A DNA stretch of 64,000 nt, from positions 1-64,000 of the forward strand of contig NZ_SSBI01000035.1 in the NCBI RefSeq assembly GCF_004795015.1, given 5' to 3'. This document shows, in pieces, positions 33,074 to 41,777 of this stretch. The position numbers were made by a program, and so were the translations under genes. The notes beneath the pieces are model-generated. The model was not told the origin of the DNA. It made no database searches and was given only the letters and a program-made list of their open reading frames with translations. How positions within the stretch are numbered: position 1 is the stretch's first letter; every line of letters starts with the position of its first letter. The DNA comes from Streptomyces sp. A1277. GTDB taxonomy: Bacteria; Actinomycetota; Actinomycetes; Streptomycetales; Streptomycetaceae.

Positions 33074-33208
33074 GTGTACACGATCGAGATGGCCTACGCC
33101 CGGATGCGCGAGCTGCAGGACCTGGCCAACCGCTCGCGTGCCCACCAGCCCGCCGCCGCCCTCCGGGTCGACCGGACCCGCGGCCCGCGGACCCCCAAGA
33201 AGCGCTGA
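33074..33208 (+). CDS. 44-residue basic protein of unknown function
   Basis: GTG start at 33074 with AGGAG ten bases upstream, TGA at 33206. Sequence begins VYTIEMAYARMRELQDLANR and ends in the basic tail RTPKKR. Codon third positions are strongly G/C as in real genes. The N-terminal half looks like an amphipathic helix. It is divergent from the Lrp gene and convergent with the UbiX-type gene, 11 bp apart. I recognise no domain; it may be a conserved small actinobacterial protein. Confidence 0.7.
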   Translation: MYTIEMAYARMRELQDLANRSRAHQPAAALRVDRTRGPRTPKKR

Positions 33209-33219
33209 CCCCGCCCGGA

Positions 33220-33867
33220 TCAGCCCCCGGAGCCGCCACCGAGCTCCCCCTCCCAGCGGCGGTACAGCTGATGCGGCACCCCCGCCGCGTCCAGCACCCG
33301 CCCCGCGACGAAGTCCACCAGGTCCTGGATGTGCGTCGCCCCCGCGTAGAAACCCGGAGAGGCGGGCAGCACGACCGCGCCCGCCTCGTCCAGGGCCACC
33401 AGCTGCTTCAGCGTCTGCCCGTTCAACGGCGTCTCGCGGACCGCGACGACCAGCTTCCGCCGCTCCTTGAGCGTCACGCTCGCCGCCCGCTGCAACAGGT
33501 CCTTCGACAGCCCGAGCGCCACCCCCGCCACACACGCCGTCGAGGCCGGGACGATCAGCATCCCCTTGGCGGGGTACGACCCCGAGGACGGCCCCGCGGC
33601 CAGATCACCGGCCGCCCAGTGCCGTACGCCGGACACGTCCACAGCGAAGGTGTCCTGCTTCCCGTCCGCCCCCCGGGCCAGCCAGCCGGCCAGGTCCTCG
33701 CGCCAGTGCGCGTCGCGGAAGGCGATCCCGGTCTCGTCCAGCAGGGTCAGCCGCGAGGCGCGGCTCACGACCAGATCGACGCTCTCCCCCGCCGCCAGCA
33801 GCCCGCGCAGCACCGCGGCGGCGAAAGGGGTGCCCGAAGCGCCGGAAACCCCGACAATCCAAGGCAT
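33220..33867 (-). CDS. UbiX-family flavin prenyltransferase
   Basis: 215-residue enzyme making prenylated FMN, the cofactor of UbiD-type decarboxylases. The N-terminal FMN-binding motif is PWIVGVSGASGTPFA, with later segments LIVPASTACVAGVALGLSKDLLQR and VAVRETPLNGQTLKQLVAL. Start ATG at 33867 (MPWIVG); a GTG at 33885 adds VSQQQR. It serves the UbiD-type gene at 35495 in the late futalosine pathway. Separated from it by the rhomboid gene on the other strand. Confidence 0.93.
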   Translation of the reverse strand: MPWIVGVSGASGTPFAAAVLRGLLAAGESVDLVVSRASRLTLLDETGIAFRDAHWREDLAGWLARGADGKQDTFAVDVSGVRHWAAGDLAAGPSSGSYPAKGMLIVPASTACVAGVALGLSKDLLQRAASVTLKERRKLVVAVRETPLNGQTLKQLVALDEAGAVVLPASPGFYAGATHIQDLVDFVAGRVLDAAGVPHQLYRRWEGELGGGSGG

Positions 33868-33997
33868 TCGCTGCTGCTGACTCACTGAAGTCCGGGAATC
33901 CACGCCCCCGAGCCTACCGGCGCCCGACATCCGGAACTGTCCGAGGTGCCTGGTACGTTCCGACGGGTGAAGGACGGGTGAAAGGGGGGAGCCTGCC

Positions 33998-34591
33998 ATG
34001 GACGACGTACGGATGAGGACCGGCGACCGGGCCCTCATGGCCGGAGCGGCCATGCTGGGCTGGGTCGGGTTGCTCTGGGTCCTGGAGGCCATCGACCTCG
34101 CGACCGGCCACAGCCTCGACGACCACGGCATCAGCCCCCGCGAGCCCGGCGAACTGCTCGACCTCGTGCCCGCCGCGTTCCTCCACGACGGCTGGGCCCA
34201 CGTCGCGTCGAACAGCGTCCCGCTGCTGGTCCTGGGCTTCATAGCCGCACTCGGCGGCCTGCGCCGCTTCGCCGGCGTGGTGCTCACCGTGATCCTGATC
34301 GGCGGCTTCGGCGTCTGGCTCACCGCCCCCGCGGGCACCGTCACGCTCGGCGCGTCGGGCGTGGTCTTCGGCCTCTTCGGCTACCTGCTGGTCCGCGGCT
34401 TCGTGGACCGCCGCCCGCTCGACGTGGTCGTCGGCCTGGTCGTCGCCGCGGTGTACGGCTCGCTGCTCCAGGGCGTCCTGCCCACCGACCCGGGCGTCAG
34501 CTGGCAGGGCCACCTCTTCGGGCTGACAGGCGGGGTGGTGGCGGCCTTCGCGCTGCGCCGCCCCACCACCCCCCGCGCGCTCACACCGTGA
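33998..34591 (+). CDS. Rhomboid-family intramembrane serine protease
   Basis: 197 residues with about six transmembrane helices. The catalytic serine is in GASGVVFG (Ser120) and the catalytic histidine in WQGHLFG (His172). The oxyanion loop HDGWAHVASNS (His63, His68, Asn72) matches the family HxxxxHxxxN motif. It would cleave substrates within the membrane; target unknown. It lies inside the menaquinone cluster, divergent from the UbiX-type gene and overlapping the MqnP-type gene's tail by 11 bp. Confidence 0.93.
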   Translation: MDDVRMRTGDRALMAGAAMLGWVGLLWVLEAIDLATGHSLDDHGISPREPGELLDLVPAAFLHDGWAHVASNSVPLLVLGFIAALGGLRRFAGVVLTVILIGGFGVWLTAPAGTVTLGASGVVFGLFGYLLVRGFVDRRPLDVVVGLVVAAVYGSLLQGVLPTDPGVSWQGHLFGLTGGVVAAFALRRPTTPRALTP

Positions 34592-35498
34592 GGCCGCGCA
34601 CCACCAGGTCCAGCAGCGCGCACACGAAGAGCGCTATGCCGATGAAGCCGTTGACCGAGAAGAACGCCCGGTTCAGCCGGGACAGGTCGTGCGGCCGCAC
34701 CACCCGGTGCTCGTACACGAAGGCCACCGCGACGATCGCCATGCCCGCCCAGTAGAACGCCCCGGCGTCCGTCGCCAGGCCGAACCAGACCAGCAGGCCC
34801 GTCGTCGCCACGTGGCAGACCCGCGCGCCCCACAGCGCGGCCGGGATGCCGAAGCGCGCCGGGAAGGAGAGCACCCCGTGCGCCCGGTCGGCCCGCACGT
34901 CCTGGCAGGCGAAGATCAGGTCGAAGCCGCCGATCCAGATCCCGACGGCGAGGCCCAGGATCACCGCGTCCCACGACCAGCTGCCCGTCACCGCCAGCCA
35001 GGCCCCGATGGGCCCGATGGCCTGCGCGAGCCCGAGGATCGCGTGCGGGAAGTTCGTGAACCGCTTGCCGTACGGGTAGACGACCATCGGGATCACGGCG
35101 ACCGGCGCCAGCGCCAGGCACAGCGGGTTGAGCAGGGCCGCGGCCCCGAGGAACACGACGACGGCGACGAGCGCCCCCGTCCACGCCGACTTCACCGACA
35201 CCGCACCGGTCACCAGCTCGCGGCTCGCGGTGCGCGGGTTGCGGGCGTCGATCTCGCGGTCGATGATCCGGTTCGCCGCCATCGCGAAGGTCCGCAGCCC
35301 GACCATGGCGAGCGTGACGAGCAGCAGCGTGCCCCAGTGGACGCTCTCGTCCACCCGGAACATCGCGGTCAGGGCGGCGATGTAGGCGAAGGGCAGCGCG
35401 AAGACCGAGTGCTCGATCATCACGAGCCTCAAAAAAGCCTTCACCCTGCTGTTCGGTTGCGCGGGCCCCGGTCCCAGGGTCGCTTCGGCGGCGCTCAC
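34581..35498 (-). CDS. mqnP: UbiA-family prenyltransferase, menaquinone pathway (MqnP)
   Basis: 305-residue membrane prenyltransferase attaching the isoprenoid tail to 1,4-dihydroxy-6-naphthoate. Metal-binding motifs: MAANRIIDREIDARNPRT (NxxxD type) and DLIFACQDVRADRAHG (DxxxD type). About eight to nine transmembrane helices. Start GTG at 35498 overlaps the TGA of the UbiD-type gene (GTGA), so they are translationally coupled. Confidence 0.92.
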   Translation of the reverse strand: MSAAEATLGPGPAQPNSRVKAFLRLVMIEHSVFALPFAYIAALTAMFRVDESVHWGTLLLVTLAMVGLRTFAMAANRIIDREIDARNPRTASRELVTGAVSVKSAWTGALVAVVVFLGAAALLNPLCLALAPVAVIPMVVYPYGKRFTNFPHAILGLAQAIGPIGAWLAVTGSWSWDAVILGLAVGIWIGGFDLIFACQDVRADRAHGVLSFPARFGIPAALWGARVCHVATTGLLVWFGLATDAGAFYWAGMAIVAVAFVYEHRVVRPHDLSRLNRAFFSVNGFIGIALFVCALLDLVVRGLTV

Positions 35499-36952
35499 AG
35501 TCCGTATTCCTTCCACCGGCGGTCGACCATCGCCGCCGTCTCCGGGTCCGACTCGACCATGTCCGGCCAGCCCCCGTCCCGCGTGTACCCCTCCTCGGGC
35601 CACTTCTCCGTCGCGTCGATGCCCGCCTTGCCACCCCAGAACTGCTGGTACGAGGCGTGGTCGAGGTGGTCGACGGGGCCCTCGGAGACCGTCAGGTCGC
35701 GCGCGTAGTCCGTGTTGCCGAGCGCCCGCCAGGACACCTCGTGCAGATCGTGGACGTCGCAGTCGGAGTCCACGACCACGATCAGCTTGGTCAGCGACAT
35801 CATGTGCGCGCCCCAGATGGCGCTCATCACCTTCTGGGCGTGCTTCGGGTACTTCTTGTCGATCGAGACGATCGCGCAGTTGTGGAAACCGCCGGACTCC
35901 GGCAGGTGGTAGTCCACGATGTCCGGCACGATGATCTTCAGCAGCGGCAGGAAGAACCGCTCGGTGGCCCGCCCCAGCGGCCCGTCCTCGGTCGGCGGCC
36001 GGCCCACCACAATCGACTGGAGCAGCGGCCGCTTGCGCATGGTCACGCAGTCGATCGTCAGTGCGGGGAACGGTTCCTGCGGGGTGTAGAAGCCGGTGTG
36101 GTCGCCGAACGGCCCCTCGGGCAGCGTCTTGCCGGGCTCCAGCCACCCTTCGATGACGACCTCGGCGTTGGCCGGGACCTGGAGCGGCACGGTCTTGCAG
36201 TCGACCATCTCGATGCGCTTGCCCTGGATGAAGCCGGCGAACAGGTACTCGTCGATGTCCCCGGGCAGCGGCGCGGTGGAGGCGTACGTGACGGCCGGCG
36301 GGGCGCCGAACGCGATGGCGACCGGCAGCCGCTCCCCGCGCCGGGCGGCGACCTGGTAGTGGTTGCGGCTGTCCTTGTGGATCTGCCAGTGCATCCCGAT
36401 GGTGCGCCGGTCGTGGCGCTGGAGCCGGTAGAGCCCGAGGTTGCGGACGCCGGTCTCCGGGTGCTTGGTGTGGGTGAGGCCCAGGTTGAAGAAGGAGCCG
36501 CCGTCCTTGGGCCAGGTGAACAGCGCGGGCAGCAGGTCCAGGTCGACGTCGTCCCCGGTCAGGACGGTCTCCTGGACGGGCGCGTTCTCGCTCTTCACCT
36601 TCTTCGGCGGGACGTGCACCATCGTGCCGAGCTTCCCGAATGCCTCCCGGACCCCGACGAAGCCGTGCGGCAGCTCGGGCTTGAGCAGCCCGCCGATCTT
36701 GTCGCTGATCTCGCCGTAGGACTTCAGGCCGAGTGCCTTGAGGAGCCGCTTGTCGGTGCCGAAGACGTTCATGGCCAGGGGCATCGACGATCCCTTGACG
36801 TTCTCGAAGAGCAGCGCGGGCCCGCCGGCCTTGTTCACCCGGTCGACGATCTCACCGACCTCCAGGTAGGGGTCGACCTCGGCCTTGATGCGCTTGAGCT
36901 CGCCCTCGCGCTCCAGAGCCCGGAGGAGGGATCGAAGATCGTCGTAAGCCAT
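35495..36952 (-). CDS. mqnL: UbiD-family decarboxylase, menaquinone pathway (MqnL)
   Basis: 485-residue prenyl-FMN-dependent decarboxylase acting late in the futalosine pathway. It has the family segments NLGLYRLQRHDRRTIGMHWQ, EVVIEGWLEPGKTLPEGPFG and DHTGFYTPQE, including the metal/prFMN-binding Glu-His residues. The Glu-Arg-Glu catalytic set is plausible in this context. It is followed by MqnP with a GTGA overlap. UbiX supplies its cofactor. Start ATG at 36952 with GGGA upstream on the minus strand. Confidence 0.92.
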   Translation of the reverse strand: MAYDDLRSLLRALEREGELKRIKAEVDPYLEVGEIVDRVNKAGGPALLFENVKGSSMPLAMNVFGTDKRLLKALGLKSYGEISDKIGGLLKPELPHGFVGVREAFGKLGTMVHVPPKKVKSENAPVQETVLTGDDVDLDLLPALFTWPKDGGSFFNLGLTHTKHPETGVRNLGLYRLQRHDRRTIGMHWQIHKDSRNHYQVAARRGERLPVAIAFGAPPAVTYASTAPLPGDIDEYLFAGFIQGKRIEMVDCKTVPLQVPANAEVVIEGWLEPGKTLPEGPFGDHTGFYTPQEPFPALTIDCVTMRKRPLLQSIVVGRPPTEDGPLGRATERFFLPLLKIIVPDIVDYHLPESGGFHNCAIVSIDKKYPKHAQKVMSAIWGAHMMSLTKLIVVVDSDCDVHDLHEVSWRALGNTDYARDLTVSEGPVDHLDHASYQQFWGGKAGIDATEKWPEEGYTRDGGWPDMVESDPETAAMVDRRWKEYGL

Positions 36953-37041
36953 AGGGACAAGTATCGGCCACCCGCTACTCTGGGCCCGTCACCGGGGCGG
37001 GACATTGCCCCGCCAACTCTCTTCGGGGGGACTTCTCCACC

Positions 37042-37425
37042 ATGCTCCGGGCCCTGATCTACCTTCTGCCGCTGGCGCTGACGATCTTCGCGTTCATCGA
37101 CTGCCTGAACACCCCGGAGGACGAGGCCAAGCACCTGCCGAAGATCGCCTGGGTCTTCATCATCCTGCTGTTCTGGATCGTCGGCCCGATCGTCTGGCTG
37201 GCCGCGGGCAAGGTGCGCGGGGTGCCCGCCGGGGGCCGTACGCCGTCCGAATGGCACCGCGGCCACCGTCAGCAGTGGGTGGCGCCGGACGACAACCCGG
37301 ACTTCCTGAAGTCGCTGAAGGAAGAGGACAAGAAGGACGAGGCGCTTCTCAAGGACTGGGAGGCGGACCTGCGCCGCCGCGAGGAGGAGCTGAAGCGCCG
37401 GGAGAACGGCCCCGAAGCCTCGTAG
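37042..37425 (+). CDS. PLDc_N-domain membrane protein
   Basis: 127 residues. Two transmembrane helices (LIYLLPLALTIFAFIDCL and IAWVFIILLFWIVGPIVWLA) form the phospholipase-D-nuclease N-terminal domain. A long charged coiled tail follows, with EEDKKDEALLKDWEADLRRR. No catalytic PLD motif, so it is probably a membrane anchor or scaffold. Single gene, divergent from the UbiD-type gene and convergent with ccsB. Confidence 0.9.
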   Translation: MLRALIYLLPLALTIFAFIDCLNTPEDEAKHLPKIAWVFIILLFWIVGPIVWLAAGKVRGVPAGGRTPSEWHRGHRQQWVAPDDNPDFLKSLKEEDKKDEALLKDWEADLRRREEELKRRENGPEAS

Positions 37426-37441
37426 GCACGCATCACGTACG

Positions 37442-37482
37442 ACGGCTGCCCGCCCCCGGTCCTCCGGGTGGCGGGCAGCCGT
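37442..37482. terminator. Hairpin between PLDc_N gene and ccsB
   Basis: ACGGCTGCCCGCC pairs with GGCGGGCAGCCGT (13-bp perfect stem) around a 15-base loop. It serves two convergent genes. Confidence 0.85.
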
Positions 37483-37498
37483 CGTTGAAGAGGGTGCG

Positions 37499-38581
37499 TC
37501 AGACGCCGGCGTAGGAGTGCTTGCCGGTGACGAAGATGTTGACGCCGTAGTAGTTGAACAGCCAGCAGCCGAAGGCGATCAGCGCCAGGTAGGCGGCCTT
37601 GCGGCCCTTCCAGCCGGCGGTGGCGCGGGCGTGCAGGTAGGCGGCGTACGCGACCCAGGTGATGAAGGACCAGACCTCCTTGGGGTCCCAGCCCCAGTAG
37701 CGGCCCCAGGCGTCGCCCGCCCAGATCGCGCCCGCGATGATCGTGAACGTCCACAGCGGGAAGACGGCGGCGTTGATCCGGTACGAGAACTTGTCGAGGG
37801 TCGAGGCGGCGGGCAGCCGGGAGAGCACGGACTGCGCGAACGAACCCGGCTCCCCGCCGTTGGCGATCTTGTTCTCGTAGCTGTCGCGGAAGAGGTAGAG
37901 CAGGGTGGCGACCGCGCCGATGTAGAAGACGGCCCCGCAGATGATGGCGGTGGAGACGTGGATCCACAGCCAGTACGAGTGCAGCGCGGGCACCAGCTGG
38001 TCGCTGGAGGTGTAGAGCACCGTGGTCGCGATGCCGAGGTCCAGCAGGACCGTGGTGACCAGCAGCAGCCCCATCCAGCGGACGTTCTTCCTCAGCGCGA
38101 GCAGGACGAGGTACGCGCCGACCGCCACCGTGGAGAAGGTGATGGAGAACTCGTACATGTTGCCCCAGGGGGCGCGCTGTACGGACATGGCGCGGGCGAC
38201 GACGCCGCCGGCCTGGACGAGGAACGCGAGCACGGTCAGCGAGACCGCCATCCGCCCGTAGAGGTCGCCCTTGAACGTGCCGCCGGCGGCGCCGGGGCCG
38301 TCCGGGACGTCACGGGTACCGGCCGCGGACCGGGTGACGACCTTCGGCCGTTCCAGTACGGCGGTGGCCCCGCCCTTCCGGGCGACCTGGACCTTCACCG
38401 CGCCGGCGGCGGCTTCCTCGGTGGTGAGCGCGGCGGCGGTGCGGCCGACCTTGCTGCGGCTGCCGAACACCCACTCCGCGATGTGCGCGAAGAAGGCCAG
38501 GGTGTAGACGGCCATCGACGAATAGATCAGCACATTGCTGGTGTGTGCCAGGTTCTCGTTGGTTGCGGCGGCGAGATTCAC
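37499..38581 (-). CDS. ccsB: Cytochrome c biogenesis protein CcsB (ResC)
   Basis: 360-residue membrane protein of system II cytochrome c maturation, which with ResB exports haem and attaches it to apocytochrome c. The haem-binding WWD-type motif is WGRYWGWDPKEVWSFITWVA near residue 290. Multiple transmembrane helices with conserved His residues. Last gene of the tlpA-ccdA-resB-ccsB operon; its ATG overlaps the resB stop. Confidence 0.95.
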   Translation of the reverse strand: MNLAAATNENLAHTSNVLIYSSMAVYTLAFFAHIAEWVFGSRSKVGRTAAALTTEEAAAGAVKVQVARKGGATAVLERPKVVTRSAAGTRDVPDGPGAAGGTFKGDLYGRMAVSLTVLAFLVQAGGVVARAMSVQRAPWGNMYEFSITFSTVAVGAYLVLLALRKNVRWMGLLLVTTVLLDLGIATTVLYTSSDQLVPALHSYWLWIHVSTAIICGAVFYIGAVATLLYLFRDSYENKIANGGEPGSFAQSVLSRLPAASTLDKFSYRINAAVFPLWTFTIIAGAIWAGDAWGRYWGWDPKEVWSFITWVAYAAYLHARATAGWKGRKAAYLALIAFGCWLFNYYGVNIFVTGKHSYAGV

Positions 38582-40329
38582 TTCTCAGCCCCTTCGGCAG
38601 GCTCTACGGAGGACGCGGCGCCGACGGCGTCGGGGTCCGGTTGGGGGTCGGGTTCGGGGTCGGCACCGGGCGCGGTGGGCGCCTCGGCGTTGAGCGTGAC
38701 CGCGAGATCGGCCAGCTCCTCGGGAAGTTTCGCGGACTCGCTGCGGCCGAGCCCCGCCATCTCCACGACGGTGACGCCGTCGGCGCCGCGTACGGCCCGG
38801 ACCCAGACCCGGCGGCGCTGGATGAACAGCGAGCCGGCGAGCCCGGCGATGGCGCCGATCGCGCCGGTGAGCGCCCAGCCGCTGGCGGGCTGCTCGGAGA
38901 TCTGGAAACTGGCCCACTCCTGGAGGCCCTCGAAGGTGATGGAGCCGGCCCCGTCGGGCAGCTTCATCGTCTCGCCGACGAGGAGGCGCTGCTTGAGCTG
39001 CTTGCCGTCGGAGTCCTTGAACTCCGTCATCTTGGTCTTGTCGAGCTGGTACACGTTCTGCGCGATGCCGGAGTTGACGCCGAGCGAGCCGTGGTAGCCG
39101 TTGAGCGCGAGGACCGGCATGTCGGCGGCCGGGAACTGCGAGAACATCGTGCCCTTGCCGTCGCCGGCGTAGGTCGGCACGAAGAACGCCTGGAAGCCCA
39201 GCTGGTCCTTCTTGCCGTTCTTGTCGCGGTAGCCGTCCATGACCTTGATGGCACCGCTCGACGTGACGTTGTTGTCGAGGGGCAGCAGCGGCACGGCGGC
39301 CTTGTAGACCTCCTTGCCCCGGCCGTCCTTGACGGAGACGACGGGCGCGTAGCCGTGGGCGTTGAGGTAGACCTTCGTGCCGTCGACGACGAGGGGTTCG
39401 TTGACCTTGATGACGGTCTTCTTCGGCTTGCCGTAGGCCCCGTCGGAGTACGTGACGTGCGCTTCGTACGTACGCGGGGTGCCGATCTGGGGGCCCTTGC
39501 GCTCGTACGTGCCGATGAAGTCGTCCAGGGTGAAGCTGAACGGGGTCAGCGAGTCGTTGTCGAAGAGCGAGCCGGACTTGAAGTCGTCGTACTGGGTGAT
39601 GGTGTTGGAGAACCCGTCGCCCTCGACGATCAGCTTGGCGCCCTCGGACTTGAACAGCTGCCCCACGGCGAAGGCGACCAGCATCACGATGAGCGCGATG
39701 TGGAAGATCAGGTTGCCGGCCTCGCGCAGGTAGCCCTTCTCGGCGGCGACGGCGTCCCCGGCGAGGTGGGCCCGGTAGCGGCGCCTGCGCATCATGGCGA
39801 GCGCGGCCTCGTGGACCTGCTCGGGCTCGGCCTCGGTCCGCCAGGTGGTGTGGGCGGGCAGCCGGGTGAGGCGCTTGGGGGCGCCCGGCGGGCGGCTGCG
39901 CAGCTGGCCGACGAAGGTGGCGGTGCGCGGCACGATGCAGCCGATGAGCGAGACGAACAGCAGGATGTAGATCGCGGAGAACCACACCGAGCTGTAGACG
40001 TCGAAGAACTGGAGCTTCTCGTAGATCGGCGTGACGACGGTGTGCGCGTCCTTGAAGGTCTGCACCTTGAGCTCGTCCACGCTGTTCTGTGGGATCAGCG
40101 AGCCGGGGATGGCGCCGAGCGACAGCAGGAAGAGCAGGATCAGGGCGACCCGCATGGAGGTGAGCTGGCGCCAGAACCAGCGGAGCCAGCCGATGACGCC
40201 CATGGCGGGGGCGTCGGCCAGGGGCTCCTCGCGCGGGGCGGTGGAGAGCTGGGCGCCGGCGGCACCGAGCTCAGAGGTGCTTTCCTGCTCCCGGTCCCGC
40301 TGGGAAGGGTTGGACGTGGTGTTGCTCAT
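38578..40329 (-). CDS. resB: Cytochrome c biogenesis protein ResB
   Basis: 583 residues. N-terminal Ser/Gln-rich tail, about three transmembrane helices, then a large extracytoplasmic domain with FSFTLDDFIGTYERKGPQIG, and a last helix near residue 490. This layout is that of ResB/Ccs1, which partners CcsB for haem delivery. The C-terminal tail is Asp/Pro/Glu-rich, low complexity. Six bases after ccdA and overlapping ccsB. Confidence 0.95.
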   Translation of the reverse strand: MSNTTSNPSQRDREQESTSELGAAGAQLSTAPREEPLADAPAMGVIGWLRWFWRQLTSMRVALILLFLLSLGAIPGSLIPQNSVDELKVQTFKDAHTVVTPIYEKLQFFDVYSSVWFSAIYILLFVSLIGCIVPRTATFVGQLRSRPPGAPKRLTRLPAHTTWRTEAEPEQVHEAALAMMRRRRYRAHLAGDAVAAEKGYLREAGNLIFHIALIVMLVAFAVGQLFKSEGAKLIVEGDGFSNTITQYDDFKSGSLFDNDSLTPFSFTLDDFIGTYERKGPQIGTPRTYEAHVTYSDGAYGKPKKTVIKVNEPLVVDGTKVYLNAHGYAPVVSVKDGRGKEVYKAAVPLLPLDNNVTSSGAIKVMDGYRDKNGKKDQLGFQAFFVPTYAGDGKGTMFSQFPAADMPVLALNGYHGSLGVNSGIAQNVYQLDKTKMTEFKDSDGKQLKQRLLVGETMKLPDGAGSITFEGLQEWASFQISEQPASGWALTGAIGAIAGLAGSLFIQRRRVWVRAVRGADGVTVVEMAGLGRSESAKLPEELADLAVTLNAEAPTAPGADPEPDPQPDPDAVGAASSVEPAEGAEK

Positions 40330-40335
40330 TGGTAC

Positions 40336-41097
40336 TCAGATCCCCACCTGGAAGCCGGTCGACCAGCCCTGCAGTTCCTGCATCATGCTGCCCCACGCGC
40401 CGGTCAGCAGGAGCAGCCCGGTCACGATCATCATGCCGCCGCCGATGCGCATGACCCAGGCGTAGTGGCGCTTGACCCAGCTGAACGCGCCGAGCGCCTT
40501 GCGGAAGGCGACGGCGGCGAGCACGAAGGGGATGCCCAGGCCCAGGCAGTAGGCGACGGTCAGTACGGCCCCGCGCCCGGCGGTGCCCTGGTCCAGGGCG
40601 AGCATGGACACCGAGCTGAGCGTGGGCCCGAGGCACGGGGTCCAGCCGATGCCGAAGAGGGCGCCGAGCAGGGGGGCGCCCACCAGGCCGGTCACCGGCT
40701 TCCTGTGGATACGGAATTCGCGCTGGGTCATCCACGGCATGAGGCCCATGAAGAAGACGCCCATGAGGACCATCAGCACGCCGAGGACCTTGGTGAGGGG
40801 CCCGCTGTACTCCTGGAGCGTGTCGCCGAAGTAGCCGAAGAGCGCGCCGCCGGAGACGAAGACGGCGGTGAAGCCGACGACGAAGAGCGAGGCGCCGGCG
40901 ACCATGCGGCCGCGCCGGGCGTCGGCGAGGTCGGCGCCGCTGACCCCGGTGACGTAGCTGAGGTAGCCGGGGACGAGGGGCAGGACGCAGGGCGAGAAGA
41001 AGGAGACGAGCCCGCCGAGGAGGGCGATGGGCAGAGCGACCAGGAGGGCTCCGTTCAACACCGTCTCGTTGTGCGTGGCGGCGGCGAGGGTGATCAC
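40336..41097 (-). CDS. ccdA: Thiol-disulfide membrane transporter CcdA
   Basis: 253-residue DsbD/CcdA-type protein with about six transmembrane helices. The two membrane cysteines are in FFSPCVLPLVPGYLSYV (about residue 37) and GIGWTPCLGPTLSSV (about residue 153), matching the family reductant-transfer pair. It carries electrons across the membrane to the TlpA/ResA-type protein encoded upstream. Start is GTG at 41097, 4 bp after the tlpA-like stop. Confidence 0.95.
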   Translation of the reverse strand: MITLAAATHNETVLNGALLVALPIALLGGLVSFFSPCVLPLVPGYLSYVTGVSGADLADARRGRMVAGASLFVVGFTAVFVSGGALFGYFGDTLQEYSGPLTKVLGVLMVLMGVFFMGLMPWMTQREFRIHRKPVTGLVGAPLLGALFGIGWTPCLGPTLSSVSMLALDQGTAGRGAVLTVAYCLGLGIPFVLAAVAFRKALGAFSWVKRHYAWVMRIGGGMMIVTGLLLLTGAWGSMMQELQGWSTGFQVGI

Positions 41098-41101
41098 CTG
41101 A

Positions 41102-41710
41102 TCACTTCTCCGCGATCAGCGGGTCGAGCATCTTGTGCAGCTGGATGTCGTCGAGCGGGCCGACGTAGCGGGCGGCCAGCTTCCCGTCCCGGTCGATGAC
41201 GACGGTCGACGGGATGGACTGGAGCCTGAAGGTGCCCTTGGGGAAGCGCAGCAGGAGCTTCCCGGTCGGGTCGTAGAAGCTGGGGTAGGTGACCTCGAAG
41301 TTCTCTTCGAAGCTGACGGCCTGGGCGGGCTCCGGGTCGCGGGTGTTGACCCCGATGAACTGCACGCCCTTGTCCTTGGTGGCCTCGGAGACCTTCTTGA
41401 AGTACTTGGCTTCGAGTCTGCACGGGGCGCACCACGAGCCCCAGGCGTTCAGGACGATGATCTTGCCCTTGTAGTCGGCGAGGTCGAGCTGCTTGCCGTC
41501 CACGGTTTTGCCGTCGAGCTTCGGTGCGTCGGCGCGCTCGCCCTTGGCCGCGGTGGAGATTCCGCCGTTGCCCGTGACGAAGTGCGTGTCGCCGCCGCCA
41601 CCGGTCTGGTCGCCGGAGTCGCACGCGGTCAGCGTCAGTGCGAGCGCGGCGGCCGCCACGGGGACGGCGAGCGGGGTGAAGCGGCGTCGGGGTGCGCGGC
41701 CATGGCTCAT
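41102..41710 (-). CDS. TlpA/ResA-type thioredoxin lipoprotein
   Basis: 202 residues. Lipobox LTLTAC with Cys30, then a thioredoxin-fold domain with active site WGSWCAPCR (Cys94, Cys97). The cis-proline region is RLQSIPSTVVID. It reduces apocytochrome c cysteines before haem attachment, taking electrons from CcdA. First gene of the four-gene cytochrome c maturation operon. Ribosome site upstream of the ATG is weak. Confidence 0.94.
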   Translation of the reverse strand: MSHGRAPRRRFTPLAVPVAAAALALTLTACDSGDQTGGGGDTHFVTGNGGISTAAKGERADAPKLDGKTVDGKQLDLADYKGKIIVLNAWGSWCAPCRLEAKYFKKVSEATKDKGVQFIGVNTRDPEPAQAVSFEENFEVTYPSFYDPTGKLLLRFPKGTFRLQSIPSTVVIDRDGKLAARYVGPLDDIQLHKMLDPLIAEK

Positions 41711-41777
41711 GTGAAAAGTTTCGCATGGCGGTTCCGGGGATCTTGGGCACCCCCCTCGGTGCCCGTAAAGCCCGTTG

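Noticed and set aside
38545..41199. Plus-strand 884-codon frame opposite resB and ccdA
   Set aside because: It has only composition bias, Gln/His/Glu/Gly-rich, with no start site or motif, and overlaps well-identified cytochrome genes.
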